22,317 nt of DNA from an uncultured Porphyromonadaceae bacterium (GCA_900542255.1 UQMR01000035.1:1-22317); one strand, 5' to 3'. Positions 7,504 through 15,939 are shown, counted from the stretch's first letter. Numbers and translations: made by a program. Notes: generated by a model not told the origin, from the sequence alone.

Positions 7504-8523
7504 ATGCTTCAAGACAAAATAGAAAATCTGAAACAGGAAATTACGGCTCTTGCAGCCGCCAATAAAGAGGAGTTAGAGGCCATACGCCTCAAATACCTTT
7601 CCAAGAAAGGTATTATACCTCAGCTTTTCAACGATTTCCGTTTGGTGCCGCCCGAAGAGAAGCGCCATATAGGACAGCTCCTTAACGAGCTGAAAGAGGC
7701 TGCAACCGCACACTTCAATACCCTGCGCGATGCTCTCGACAACGGAGCGCAAGATATGGCCGGTATCGACCTCACCCGCACGTCATACCCAGTACGGTTG
7801 GGTACCCGGCACCCGCTGTCGATTGTTCGCAATGAGATATGCGATATTTTTGCCAAGTTGGGATTCTCTATTGCCGAGGGGCCCGAGGTAGAAGACGACT
7901 GGCATGTCTTCTCTTCACTCAATTTTGCCCCCGACCATCCGGCCCGTGACATGCAAGATACCTTCTTTGTCACCCGCAATCCCGATATTTTGTTGCGTAC
8001 CCACACCTCCTCGGTACAAACCCGTGTCATGGAGCGTACACAACCGCCTATCCGCATTATCTGCCCCGGACGCGTATATCGCAACGAAGCCATATCGGCA
8101 CGTGCCCACTGCTTCTTCCATCAGGTAGAGGCTCTGTATGTCGACAAGAACGTGTCGTTTGCCGACTTGAAGCAGGCGTTGCTCTTCTTCGCCAAGGAGA
8201 TGTTCGGCGCCGACACCAAGATACGCCTGCGCCCGTCGTATTTCCCCTTCACCGAGCCGAGTGCCGAGATGGATATCTCTTGCAACCTCTGCGGCGGCAA
8301 GGGGTGCAGTTTCTGCAAGCACACCGGATGGGTCGAGATATTGGGCTGCGGTATGGTTGACCCCAACGTTCTCGATGCCTGCGGTATAGACAGCAGTATA
8401 TACAGCGGGTATGCCCTCGGTATGGGTATCGAGCGTATCACCAACCTCAAATACAGAGTAAAGGACCTTCGCCTCTTCTCGGAGAACGATGTGCGTTTCT
8501 TGGAAGAGTTCGAGTCGGTATAA
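7504..8523 (+). CDS. pheS: Phenylalanyl-tRNA synthetase alpha subunit
   Basis: A 339-residue class II synthetase subunit. An N-terminal coiled-coil arm (about 1-90, including LRLKYLSKKG-like IRLKYLSKKGIIP) is followed by the catalytic core. Seen in order are GPEVEDDWHVFSSLNFAPDHPARDMQ, the motif-2 region RPPIRIICPGRVYRNEAI (given here in shortened reading), RPSYFPFTEPSAEMDI and the motif-3 GMGIERI. With PheT, encoded elsewhere, it charges tRNA-Phe. The ATG at 7504 was preferred over the upstream TTG because the protein then begins with the family's usual MLxxKIExL-like start. The gene is separated from nth by a GC-rich hairpin. Confidence 0.97.
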   Translation: MLQDKIENLKQEITALAAANKEELEAIRLKYLSKKGIIPQLFNDFRLVPPEEKRHIGQLLNELKEAATAHFNTLRDALDNGAQDMAGIDLTRTSYPVRLGTRHPLSIVRNEICDIFAKLGFSIAEGPEVEDDWHVFSSLNFAPDHPARDMQDTFFVTRNPDILLRTHTSSVQTRVMERTQPPIRIICPGRVYRNEAISARAHCFFHQVEALYVDKNVSFADLKQALLFFAKEMFGADTKIRLRPSYFPFTEPSAEMDISCNLCGGKGCSFCKHTGWVEILGCGMVDPNVLDACGIDSSIYSGYALGMGIERITNLKYRVKDLRLFSENDVRFLEEFESV

Positions 8524-8550
8524 TACATATTAATTATATTCACCATCTCT

Positions 8551-8586
8551 CCGGCGGGCGGTCATACCGCCCGCCGGTTCTATTTT
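8551..8586 (+). terminator. Terminator-like hairpin after pheS
   Basis: A perfect 11-bp GC-rich stem (8551-8561 with 8567-8577) has a TCATA loop and is followed by TTCTATTTT. It lies 27 bases after pheS and 31 before nth. Confidence 0.75.
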
Positions 8587-8607
8587 CCCACATATAAGAC
8601 AATACTC

Positions 8608-9291
8608 ATGACTACTGCCGAACGTTATCGCCGCGTCATACAATGGTTCTCGCAGCACATGCCTGTGGCAGAAACAGAGTTGCACTACGAGACACCCTAT
8701 CAGTTGCTGGTTGCCGTCATACTCTCGGCGCAATGTACCGACAAGCGCGTCAATCTTGTCACGCCGGCACTCTTCGAGGCATATCCTACGGTGTATGACA
8801 TGGCCCAGGCTTCGTCCGACGATATCTACCCCTTCGTAAAAAGCGTCTCCTATCCCAATAACAAGGCGCGTCACCTTGCCGGCATGGCGCGCATGGTGGT
8901 GGAGGAGTTCGGCGGCGAGATACCCTCCGATGTCGACCTCTTGCAGCGGCTGCCCGGGGTTGGGCGCAAGACGGCCAACGTCATGGTATCGGTTGTGTGG
9001 GGGAAGGCGGCCATGGCCGTCGATACGCACGTGTTTCGTGTCTCCAACCGCATAGGTCTCACGCGTAACTCGCGCACACCCTTAGAGACCGAGCGCACCC
9101 TTGTAAAGCATATTCCCGAGGAGCTTATTCCCAAAGCCCATCATTGGCTCATCCTTCACGGCCGGTATGTATGTACGGCCCGCCGTCCCCATTGCATGGA
9201 GTGCGGTTTGCGCGACTGTTGCGCCTATTACATGCGCAATACCCGGAAAAACAGCCGTACGGAAAATGACGATGAGGCCACGGCCGATTGA
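8608..9291 (+). CDS. nth: Endonuclease III (DNA glycosylase/AP lyase)
   Basis: A 227-residue HhH-GPD base-excision repair enzyme that removes oxidised pyrimidines and cleaves AP sites. The helix-hairpin-helix LPGVGRKTANV contains the predicted catalytic Lys121, and Asp139 lies in AVDTHVFRV. The [4Fe-4S] ligands are C189-X6-C196-X2-C199-X5-C205. The length is slightly above E. coli Nth (211) because of a hydrophilic Asp/Glu-rich tail. The gene probably has its own promoter after the hairpin at 8551, or reads through from pheS. It converges with the sigma factor gene at 9375, with 83 bases between and no clear terminator. Confidence 0.96.
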   Translation: MTTAERYRRVIQWFSQHMPVAETELHYETPYQLLVAVILSAQCTDKRVNLVTPALFEAYPTVYDMAQASSDDIYPFVKSVSYPNNKARHLAGMARMVVEEFGGEIPSDVDLLQRLPGVGRKTANVMVSVVWGKAAMAVDTHVFRVSNRIGLTRNSRTPLETERTLVKHIPEELIPKAHHWLILHGRYVCTARRPHCMECGLRDCCAYYMRNTRKNSRTENDDEATAD

Positions 9292-9374
9292 TTCATCGGT
9301 AGCGATGCGGCGTATCGGTTGGGAGCTCAGTCGTTGCCTGTTGCAGCGGCAGAGACCAAGCGGTGTGGTGTTTT

Positions 9375-9884
9375 TTATTTCAGCATGACTCTGATATAGA
9401 TTTTCAGGCGGAAAATGGAGCTCTTTACCGTGCCGAGTTTCATATCCAGCTCCTCGGCAATCTCGGCATACGAGTAACCTTGCAACCATCGCGTCATGAG
9501 GATGCGTTCCCTCTCGCAACTGATGGATGCGATAGCCTGTGCAATCTCGTTGATGGAGTATATTTCATCGGGAGCAGGCGCCAGGTCTTTGATGGGAAAG
9601 TCCGACAGTTCGGCATCTGTGGCGAGTTTCGAACACCTTTTCCGTTCGTTCTGGAAGATATGGTACATGATTGTATATATCCACGAGCCGATACTCCCCC
9701 TCTCTTTATAGAGCGCGGCATTGGAAAGCGCACGGCAAGCCGTTTCCTGGCATAAATCCTTGGCATCGGCGATATTGTACCTCGTCAGCCGTTTTGCAAA
9801 GCTGTACAGCTCCTGCTCATGCTCGACAAGGTATCTGCCAATAGCATCCCGCAACGCCTCGTTGCAACTCTTTTCGGCTACCAT
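9375..9884 (-). CDS. ECF-type RNA polymerase sigma factor (orphan)
   Basis: A 169-residue sigma-70 family protein. Region 2 spans about 20-85 (FAKRLTRYNIADAKDLCQETACRAL; IGSWIYTIMYHIFQNERKR) and region 4 about 115-165 (CERERILMTRWLQGYSYAEIAEELDMKLGTVKSS, helix-turn-helix; quoted across its natural pieces). It differs clearly from the sigma factor at 1614. No anti-sigma or FecR-type gene is adjacent: the next minus-strand gene upstream is over 400 bases away. How it is held inactive is therefore not visible. No TAnnTTTG promoter was found upstream, so it may be autoregulated or use another promoter class. Confidence 0.92.
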   Translation of the reverse strand: MVAEKSCNEALRDAIGRYLVEHEQELYSFAKRLTRYNIADAKDLCQETACRALSNAALYKERGSIGSWIYTIMYHIFQNERKRCSKLATDAELSDFPIKDLAPAPDEIYSINEIAQAIASISCERERILMTRWLQGYSYAEIAEELDMKLGTVKSSIFRLKIYIRVMLK

Positions 9885-10295
9885 GATAAAACTAAGATAA
9901 TAGTGTGTTTCAGTTGTTTGTTGGCCTTTAAGAGCTAATATAAATAAAAAAAAGAAGTTTTAATAATTTCCGTCGGAGGGCAGAGCGGGTTTTGGGAAAC
10001 TTGCGGCAATACATCGCAGTGAAAATTCGGTTTATACAAAATCTGCTTGCCTGCATTTTGCCATAGGGCAAACATCCCTGGGCGGATGCTGGTAAAACAG
10101 ACCCGAAACAAGGAAAAACAACAAAAGATAAAATTGGTATAAAAATGTTAATATACCTCTCTTCGGCTCCCCATACGAGATGCGGCCGGTGGCGATTGTC
10201 TGATTTTCATAGTGCGCGACCGCCTCGCCGGAGAGGGCTTCCGGTAACGATATGAGGGTTGCTGGTGTGTGGGGAGGGCAACGGTTGGCAGCCTC
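9885..10295. other. Intergenic stretch with tandem small hairpins
   Basis: No gene is supported here. Two directly abutting hairpins lie at 10057-10072 (TTTGCC, loop ATAG, GGCAAA) and 10073-10088 (CATCC, 6-base loop, GGATG). The part near 10260-10290 contains weak GTTGC/GCAAC pairing downstream of the glycan operon, but there is no T-tract, so no clear terminator for that operon. Confidence 0.4.
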
Positions 10296-11261
10296 TTATT
10301 TCTCTACTTTCTCCTCATCCTCCTCATACTCTTCGTCGCTCTCTTTGAGATACTTGTAGAATTTCCTTGCGACTCTTCCCAAGGCATTGTAGCGCATGCC
10401 GTGGTCGGTGAGAGCATAGCCGTACATGCGTTCTATCTCGGCGTCTTCGGCAACGGGTATGCCACCTATTTTTACGTGATGGTTGCTGTATGGACGGTCG
10501 AACTCGTACCACCCGAAAAGACGGCTGTTTTGCAGGCCTGTGAAGTGTGCTCCTGACGAAAGACCTATGTTGCGTACCAACGTGTGAGTAGGGTGCAGGG
10601 CGAGGCCGCCGTGGCGATATACTGCGATATTCCAGCAAATGTCCCACGGTACGGGATGGCGGTCAAGCATCTTCAAGCAGTCGAAACGTCCGTCGTAGGT
10701 GATGCGGGCTATGTCGGTGTCGGTAAGTCCGGCGAGAGCCTCTTCGCGACTGCCATAGTGGACGAATTTTTCCCAGCGGTCGCGCCATGTAGCCCAAGCT
10801 CCGCTGCTTGTCACATGGGGCGAAAAGTAAGTGTCGCCTTTTTCGGGAATGTCTAAGTTGGTAAATCCGGCCACGTGCATCACCTGTTTGTCGTTGCGGT
10901 AGTAGTCGAGGGCATCGTTCATGTAGGTCAGGTAGTAGGGCGAGCTGACGATGTCGTCCTCCATGACGATAATGCGGTCGTGAGTTTTCAGTACTTGGTT
11001 TATGCCCTCTATTACGTTTCGTTCCAAATAGTAGTTGCAGGGGCGTTCTATGACGGATACCGACCTGAATCCTGTCACCTTGTGCAACAATTTCCGTACC
11101 TTGTTTACGGCACGCCACGATGCTTCGTCGCGTCCGCCGTCGGAGAAGAAATATACATCGGTCTCTGTGGCCAAGAGGTTGCGTTGCAAGTGTTTGATGG
11201 TACGGGCCGTGTGGTCGGCGCGGTTGTAGACGAATATGGCAACGGGTGCTGTTGTTCTCAT
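10296..11261 (-). CDS. Glycosyltransferase (GT-A fold, GNT-I/GT2-like)
   Basis: A 321-residue cytoplasmic protein. The nucleotide-sugar binding start APVAIFVYNRADHTARTI (about 5-22) is followed by FFSDGGRDE and the acidic metal-binding motif MEDDI at 100-104 (IIVMEDDIVSSPYYL). That layout is typical of GT-A enzymes of the GNT-I-like/GT2 type. Later W-rich segments (SSGAWATWRDRWEKF, VPWDICWN) may help acceptor binding, and the C-terminus is a Glu-rich charged tail. The donor and acceptor cannot be read from sequence. It is the last gene of the four-gene glycan cassette and its ATG overlaps the preceding gene by four bases (ATGA). Confidence 0.85.
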   Translation of the reverse strand: MRTTAPVAIFVYNRADHTARTIKHLQRNLLATETDVYFFSDGGRDEASWRAVNKVRKLLHKVTGFRSVSVIERPCNYYLERNVIEGINQVLKTHDRIIVMEDDIVSSPYYLTYMNDALDYYRNDKQVMHVAGFTNLDIPEKGDTYFSPHVTSSGAWATWRDRWEKFVHYGSREEALAGLTDTDIARITYDGRFDCLKMLDRHPVPWDICWNIAVYRHGGLALHPTHTLVRNIGLSSGAHFTGLQNSRLFGWYEFDRPYSNHHVKIGGIPVAEDAEIERMYGYALTDHGMRYNALGRVARKFYKYLKESDEEYEEDEEKVEK

Positions 11262-12331
11262 CGTGGTAATGTATTAAGTAAGAATTGTTCCGATTTTTCT
11301 CGTTCCTCTGCCAGCCGCTGCCATACGGTTGTGTAGTCTATGGTCGGGGCGGCAAACTGTTTGTAGTCCTTGTATGAGGCAATGTCGGTGATATACCGTT
11401 GCTCGGTGCCGGTCATTGCCAGCAGCGAGCGGATGCGTGATGTGCCGCCGGCGGTGTTGCCGACAACGTAGAACGGCTTGCCGTAGAGCAGGGCGAAACA
11501 TACGCCGTGAAAGGAGTCGGTCACTACCGCTTCGGCATCGGCAAAGGCCCGTACCCAGCTTTCTACCGGCGGATAAAAGGCAAAAGCGAATTTCGAGACC
11601 CGCAGCGTGCGTCCGGCATTGACGGTAAAGGCTCGTTTTCCGGCACGGGCAGCAGCCTGTTGCAGATGTGCTGTTTCGCTGCTTCGGTCGCCGAGGAAGA
11701 AGTAGAAGAGTTCGCCCTGCGATGGCCGGGCTTGCCGGGCTATCGGGTCGAAAGCTTCGCGGCCGGCCAGCAGCGTAGGGTCGAGTACCCGGCATGCCTC
11801 TGCATTCCAATGCCGGCGGCATATCTCTATCCCCTTGTCTTCACGTACCGATATGGCGTAAAACCGTTTTACAAGCCGTTGCAAATCGGCTTGCAGGGTT
11901 GTGTCGCACGGTTCCAGGTCGTCGGTCCCGAAGGAGGCCGCATAGGCGATGCGCCGTACCGCATCGGGGACGAAATCGAGGAAATAGTGTCGCTCTACGC
12001 CTTGTATCATGGAGAGCCGCCACACTTGGTCGCTCCCTGCGATGACGGCGGCGCACTCATCGGCGGCGGCTCGCAGCTTGGCATCGTCGGTAAGACGGGG
12101 TGTGCGGTGCATGTATTGTCGGGCAAAAGCGGTGAAGTGACGATAGAGTACGTTGCGCTCTATCCATTGGTGACAGGCCGAGGCCGCGGTGGCGCGTCGC
12201 CGGCAATCTATCACAATCGGGGCGTACCCCTTGCTTCGCAGGAAGTATTGCAGGGCATACGATTGCAGTGCGCCGCCATAGTTGCAACGCACCGGCATGG
12301 TGACTATACCTATTCTTTTTTTCTCCTCCAT
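11258..12331 (-). CDS. Polysaccharide pyruvyl transferase family protein
   Basis: A 357-residue protein of the PF04230 type (CsaB/WcaK relatives), which add pyruvate ketals or related groups to surface sugars. Seen are the N-terminal NYGGALQSYALQYFL (17-31), the signature SDQVWR at 100-105, and the C-terminal donor-site-like segment AVVTDSFHGVCFALL with GKPFYVV. The start MEEKKRIGIVT was chosen because the long upstream extension of this frame is antisense-quality sequence within the neighbouring gene. The gene overlaps the Fe-S protein gene by 22 bases and the glycosyltransferase gene by 4, so translation is coupled throughout the operon. Confidence 0.9.
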   Translation of the reverse strand: MEEKKRIGIVTMPVRCNYGGALQSYALQYFLRSKGYAPIVIDCRRRATAASACHQWIERNVLYRHFTAFARQYMHRTPRLTDDAKLRAAADECAAVIAGSDQVWRLSMIQGVERHYFLDFVPDAVRRIAYAASFGTDDLEPCDTTLQADLQRLVKRFYAISVREDKGIEICRRHWNAEACRVLDPTLLAGREAFDPIARQARPSQGELFYFFLGDRSSETAHLQQAAARAGKRAFTVNAGRTLRVSKFAFAFYPPVESWVRAFADAEAVVTDSFHGVCFALLYGKPFYVVGNTAGGTSRIRSLLAMTGTEQRYITDIASYKDYKQFAAPTIDYTTVWQRLAEEREKSEQFLLNTLPR

Positions 12332-13500
12332 CGGTTTGTAAATCCTTTGATGCCCAACGCTCTCAGGGCCGGTGTAAGCAGTTGTTCTATCCGTTTTGGC
12401 AGGCTTATGGGTGCGGCCGATGCTACGCAGCGGTCGACCGTATGGCCGGCGAGGAAGAGTTCGAAGAAGCGGGCTCTCCCTTTCGGTTCGGTTACCGATT
12501 GTGTGATGCAGGGGTTGTGTGCCAGCATCTTCCCGGCCTCGATAGCTTCTATATGGCACTCCTTCATCTCCGTTACCGCAGCGCGGCCCTTTTCGGTATG
12601 AGGTATTACAAAGCTCACGCCGCGGTCGTCGCGATAGCAGGCATTGGAGCTCTCCTCCTCTACGCCCCATGCGTCGGCCAGGGTTACATCGGCATAACTC
12701 CCCGCGGCTTTTACGCGGCAGCGGTAGCACGACGGACGCAGGAAAAGGTTGTTGCCATAGCCTCGCAGATAGGCGGTCTGGCGCATGGTGTATTTGCGGT
12801 GCGTTGTTGTTACGGCAAACGAATAGTGCTTCCATCCTGTCGACTTGTCGCGAAAACTTATGGCGGTTATTTCGCTGCGGTCGATGTGCTTCGTGTCGCA
12901 CAACTCCGATAGCGATTGTTGCCATACACGTCTCGAAGCCACGCCGTGGCAAGCCGTTTCTATCAGGAGCAATTCACGGTATGGTTTGCCCAGGTAGCGC
13001 CGCAATCCTGCCACTTGGCAGGGTGTGCCGCTGAATACGACACGTCGCCCTGCTTGAAGCCGCTCCTTGATGCGGCGGAAATTCTCATCCAGACAGCTCT
13101 CGACATATTTCGAGCCGCGCAGGGCGGCCAGCTCTTCCGCATGGCGCACCTCTATGTGGCGTATATGGCAAGCCCGGTCGGTTGCCGCTCCCCATACGCT
13201 CCCGCCCTCGCTGATGGCGGCCCGTGCCAAGATAGAGAAAGCTCCGCCCGACGACGACGCCTCGCGCTCGCCGGCGTTGTCGTTTATCACGAGGAATCCC
13301 TCCTTGCCGCGGGGATGGATTTCGGTGGCAAGGAACGGGCATACGCGTTCGCACAATCCGCAACCGGTACAGCGTGCGGCGTCGGCTATGGGATAGGCAA
13401 AGCCTTCGGCATCCTCTTTCATGACGATGCAGTTGACGGGACAGGCGGCAGCGCAAGCTCCGCATCCGCAGCAGCGCGATTTATCGTCGATTTTTATCAT
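12310..13500 (-). CDS. Coenzyme F420 hydrogenase/dehydrogenase beta subunit-family Fe-S protein
   Basis: A 396-residue protein with two N-terminal [4Fe-4S] ferredoxin motifs: C10-X2-C13-X2-C16-X3-C20 and C44-X2-C47-X2-C50-X3-C54. An FrhB-like domain follows (FSGTPCQVAGLRRYL about 155-169; ETACHGVAS; then CYRCRVKAAGSYADVTLADAWG). Bacteria without F420 often carry this family beside polysaccharide pyruvyl transferases in glycan loci. A redox role in modifying a sugar is therefore more likely than hydrogen metabolism, but its substrate is not known. It overlaps the flippase gene by 20 bases and the pyruvyl transferase gene by 22. Confidence 0.9.
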   Translation of the reverse strand: MIKIDDKSRCCGCGACAAACPVNCIVMKEDAEGFAYPIADAARCTGCGLCERVCPFLATEIHPRGKEGFLVINDNAGEREASSSGGAFSILARAAISEGGSVWGAATDRACHIRHIEVRHAEELAALRGSKYVESCLDENFRRIKERLQAGRRVVFSGTPCQVAGLRRYLGKPYRELLLIETACHGVASRRVWQQSLSELCDTKHIDRSEITAISFRDKSTGWKHYSFAVTTTHRKYTMRQTAYLRGYGNNLFLRPSCYRCRVKAAGSYADVTLADAWGVEEESSNACYRDDRGVSFVIPHTEKGRAAVTEMKECHIEAIEAGKMLAHNPCITQSVTEPKGRARFFELFLAGHTVDRCVASAAPISLPKRIEQLLTPALRALGIKGFTNRWRRKKE

Positions 13501-15040
13501 GGCTTTTCGGCTTTTTTATCCATGTTGTTATCTTTTCCCGCACGGTGTGCCGTTCGGTGGCGTCGAGGCCGATGGCGTAGATGCAGGTTGCCGTTACGAG
13601 GAGGCATACCGCTATGTTGACCAGGAAATCGAACCGGTAGTGCGGTACAACCATTTTGTAAGCCGCTATCGTCACTCCCACGCAGGCGACGACGATGCCA
13701 GCCCGCAACAGCACTTTGATGAGATATTCCCGCCACGGGAAATCGATTTGTCGGCTTATGATTGTGATGCGTGCGATAAGGCCGGCTACCGACAATCCGC
13801 AACCCACTATCATGGCAGCGTAGGGCGGAGCCCCCAACCACAGCGCCAGCAGTGTAAAGGGCAGATTCAGTATCAGGATACCGCCTACCACCATTTGGTA
13901 GCGTGCGATGCGGCCTACTGCATTAATCAGCGTGATGAGGCTTTGCGAAAAGGAGTCGATAAGGGCGTTTATGAGTATCAGTTGTGTGAATACTACCGTG
14001 TAGCGCGGAATCTCTACTTTATAGAGCCACACGTCGAGTATGCCTTGCGTCTCGCATACGATAGGAACCACGAAGAGAAGCACCAGGAAACCGGCGATGC
14101 GCGACCCCTTGAAAACCAGCGGGTAGAGGTGCCCGTAGTCTTTTTGTGCGTAGAGCTTGATGATTTGTGGGTTTACGGCTGTGGTGAAACTCGTGATAAA
14201 TGCCGTTACGGCTTGGTTTACCTGGTTGGCAATGCCTTGTGCTGCGTTGACGGTCACGCCATAGAAGATGTTGATGATAATATTTACGCCTTGCACTTTG
14301 GCAATGTAGGCGCAGCTGCCGAAGATGTTCCATGCCGAGAACGAAAACATCTCGCGCATGAGCCCGCGGTCGAAACAGAAGCGATACCTGCACTCGGCAA
14401 ACCGCTTGCGGCAATATAGCATATAGGCCCCCCTTGTAATTACGGCAACACCTGTAAGCAGCAACATGTAGAGGATGAGTTTGTCGAAGGGAATGGCCAT
14501 GAGCAGAAATACCGCCGAGAGTTTGCACAACTCTTCAAACATGCCCAGCATGGCATACGCCTTGAAGTGCTCGTGTGCGATAATCGCCGCCTGGAAAGGG
14601 CTTCCTACTATATTGATGAGAAAGATGAGCAGTGTCAGCTGATAGACCCACAAAGCCACCTCTTCACGTCCTGCCGGAATATTGAGTTGCGTAGTCACAA
14701 ACCACCATCCTGCGCTCTCGCCCAGGAGAACTATCAGGAGAGAGATGCCGAACAATATATTGAATGATGTAGAAAACACCCGTTGCAGCCTCTCGCTGTT
14801 TCGGGTCCCTATTTCGTAATTCAGGAACCGCTGTATGGCCAGCGTCACGCCCGAATTGAATAGGCTGAAAACCGCCACGAAACTCCCTACGACATTATAC
14901 GTGCCGTAATCCTCCACTCCCAGTACCCGCAGTAGTTCGCGGCTTGTGTAGAAGGCTATCACCATCGTCACAAACATGCGAAGGTATAGCATCAGGGAGT
15001 TGCGTGCTATCCGCTTTCCGCTGTATGATGTCTCGTCCAT
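13481..15040 (-). CDS. Oligosaccharide/lipid-linked glycan flippase (MOP superfamily)
   Basis: A 519-residue polytopic membrane protein with about 12-14 predicted helices. It starts GKRIARNSLMLYLRMFVTMVIAF and then YTSRELLRVLGVEDYGTYNVV, the usual N-terminal pattern of Wzx-like polysaccharide exporters. Its likely job is to move a lipid-linked oligosaccharide across the inner membrane. The ATG at 15040 was chosen because the upstream frame (to 15097, a TTG start) is only translated repeat sequence. It is the first gene of the four-gene cassette. A TATCTTTG box ends 7 bases before the ATG, so a nearly leaderless transcript is one possibility. Confidence 0.93.
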   Translation of the reverse strand: MDETSYSGKRIARNSLMLYLRMFVTMVIAFYTSRELLRVLGVEDYGTYNVVGSFVAVFSLFNSGVTLAIQRFLNYEIGTRNSERLQRVFSTSFNILFGISLLIVLLGESAGWWFVTTQLNIPAGREEVALWVYQLTLLIFLINIVGSPFQAAIIAHEHFKAYAMLGMFEELCKLSAVFLLMAIPFDKLILYMLLLTGVAVITRGAYMLYCRKRFAECRYRFCFDRGLMREMFSFSAWNIFGSCAYIAKVQGVNIIINIFYGVTVNAAQGIANQVNQAVTAFITSFTTAVNPQIIKLYAQKDYGHLYPLVFKGSRIAGFLVLLFVVPIVCETQGILDVWLYKVEIPRYTVVFTQLILINALIDSFSQSLITLINAVGRIARYQMVVGGILILNLPFTLLALWLGAPPYAAMIVGCGLSVAGLIARITIISRQIDFPWREYLIKVLLRAGIVVACVGVTIAAYKMVVPHYRFDFLVNIAVCLLVTATCIYAIGLDATERHTVREKITTWIKKPKSHDKNRR

Positions 15041-15047
15041 TATGTTG

Positions 15048-15140
15048 CAAAGATAGCGAAAGGCGAGGGCAGAGCCAAACGAAAACGAAGTTTTCAAGTA
15101 CAGGCTATGCCGAGCCGCATCCTATCTTATCCAAAGATAG
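15048..15140 (-). repeat. Intergenic repeat, copy B (upstream of flippase operon)
   Basis: This 93-base stretch matches 7053-7144 at about 80%. In this copy both ends hold perfect minus-strand -7 boxes, TATCTTTG at 15139-15132 and 15055-15048. The repeat may therefore supply the promoter(s) and 5' leader of the operon. The rest of the gap to 15350 holds no gene. Confidence 0.8.
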
Positions 15141-15275
15141 TAAAATGCCGTTAAACTCTTGCCCGGTGAGCGGTTCTACTTATGCAAAGGAATAAAGATG
15201 TTACGGCAGGCTCCTTTAGGCCGGTTTGCTCTGATTTTTATGATGTTATAGCTTGCGTGAAATGGGCGTGGCGAA

Positions 15276-15306
15276 TTGCGGACAAGTCACAGGGGGTCTA
15301 CATTTG
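15276..15306 (+). promoter_or_regulatory. Possible plus-strand promoter (TTG-N20-TACATTTG)
   Basis: TTG at 15276-15278 and TACATTTG at 15299-15306 have consensus spacing. No plus-strand gene follows. A transcript would run about 85 bases into the hairpin at 15361-15395. Confidence 0.3.
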
Positions 15307-15350
15307 TTGCAGCGGCCTGGGGGCTCCCCGCTTAGTTACTCTCCGGCGGG

Positions 15351-15395
15351 GGAAAAATAAGAAGCCGACATCAAAAAGACTTTTGAGTCGGCTTC
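15351..15395 (-). terminator. Intrinsic terminator of tRNA-Leu
   Basis: GAAGCCGAC (15361-15369) pairs with GTCGGCTTC (15387-15395), with extra TCAAAA/TTTTGA pairing inside. On the minus strand it is followed by TTATTTTT. Confidence 0.8.
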
Positions 15396-15407
15396 ATTTC
15401 ATGACGG

Positions 15408-15489
15408 TGCGGATGACGGGACTCGAACCCACACGTCGCAAGACACCAGATCCTAAGTCTGGCGCGGCTACCAATTACGCCACATCCGC
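15408..15489 (-). tRNA. tRNA-Leu (anticodon TAG)
   Basis: On the minus strand the acceptor arms GCGGATG and CATCCGC pair over 7 bp, with discriminator A at 15408. The anticodon stem CCAGA/TCTGG encloses loop CTTAGGA, with anticodon TAG at 15455-15453. The T-arm contains GTTCGAGTC, and the extended variable region fits a class II tRNA. CCA is not encoded. Confidence 0.95.
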
Positions 15490-15500
15490 TTAGTGCGCTG

Positions 15501-15530
15501 CAAAGGTACAAAAAGTTTGTGAATATACAA
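15501..15530 (-). promoter_or_regulatory. tRNA-Leu promoter
   Basis: TACCTTTG (15508-15501) with TTG (15530-15528) 19 bases upstream. The predicted start is about 5 bases before the tRNA. Confidence 0.75.
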
Positions 15531-15939
15531 GTAATAAGAGGATAAGCGGGCGATGTATCTTATAAAAATGCCGCTCTCTGTTATGATGTTGTCGTGTATA
15601 ACTGCAACGCTCCTCCCCTTTGTCCCGGATATATGATTCCGTTGTATGGGTTGTCTTTGAGAAATCTCTCTGCGCCCTCTTTTCAAAATCTCTTCTCCTC
15701 AAAGAGCGTTAGGCGCGTGTGGGTCGCTTGGGGCTCTCCCGTTTCAATATATTTGTAATCAGCGGCTTGTGGAGCATTTTGCACGGCATATCTACAAGCT
15801 GTTTATAATAAGTTTATTTTCAGCCGTTTATCCTGTTATAATATATCTACAAATCGGGTGATAATATGACGAAACGATTAAATACTTGATTATCAAATAG
15901 ATATTTTTCAAGTGTTTATATCATTTTATTTGTAAACGC
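15531..15939. other. AT-rich non-coding stretch with dyads
   Basis: No gene is supported. From about 15770 it becomes very AT-rich and holds several dyads, such as GATAAT/ATTATC (around 15859-15897) and AAATACTTG with CAAGTGTTT. ATATCTACAA occurs twice (near 15788 and 15844). It lies just upstream of the promoter of the RNA candidate and could contain control sites. Confidence 0.35.

Noticed and set aside
12332..12952. 207-codon N-terminal extension of the pyruvyl transferase frame
   Set aside because: It lies inside the Fe-S protein gene in another frame and is Arg/Pro-rich with no domain. The family start is at 12331.
15041..15097. TTG-initiated extension of the flippase
   Set aside because: It only translates the intergenic repeat. 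The ATG at 15040 gives a family-like N-terminus.
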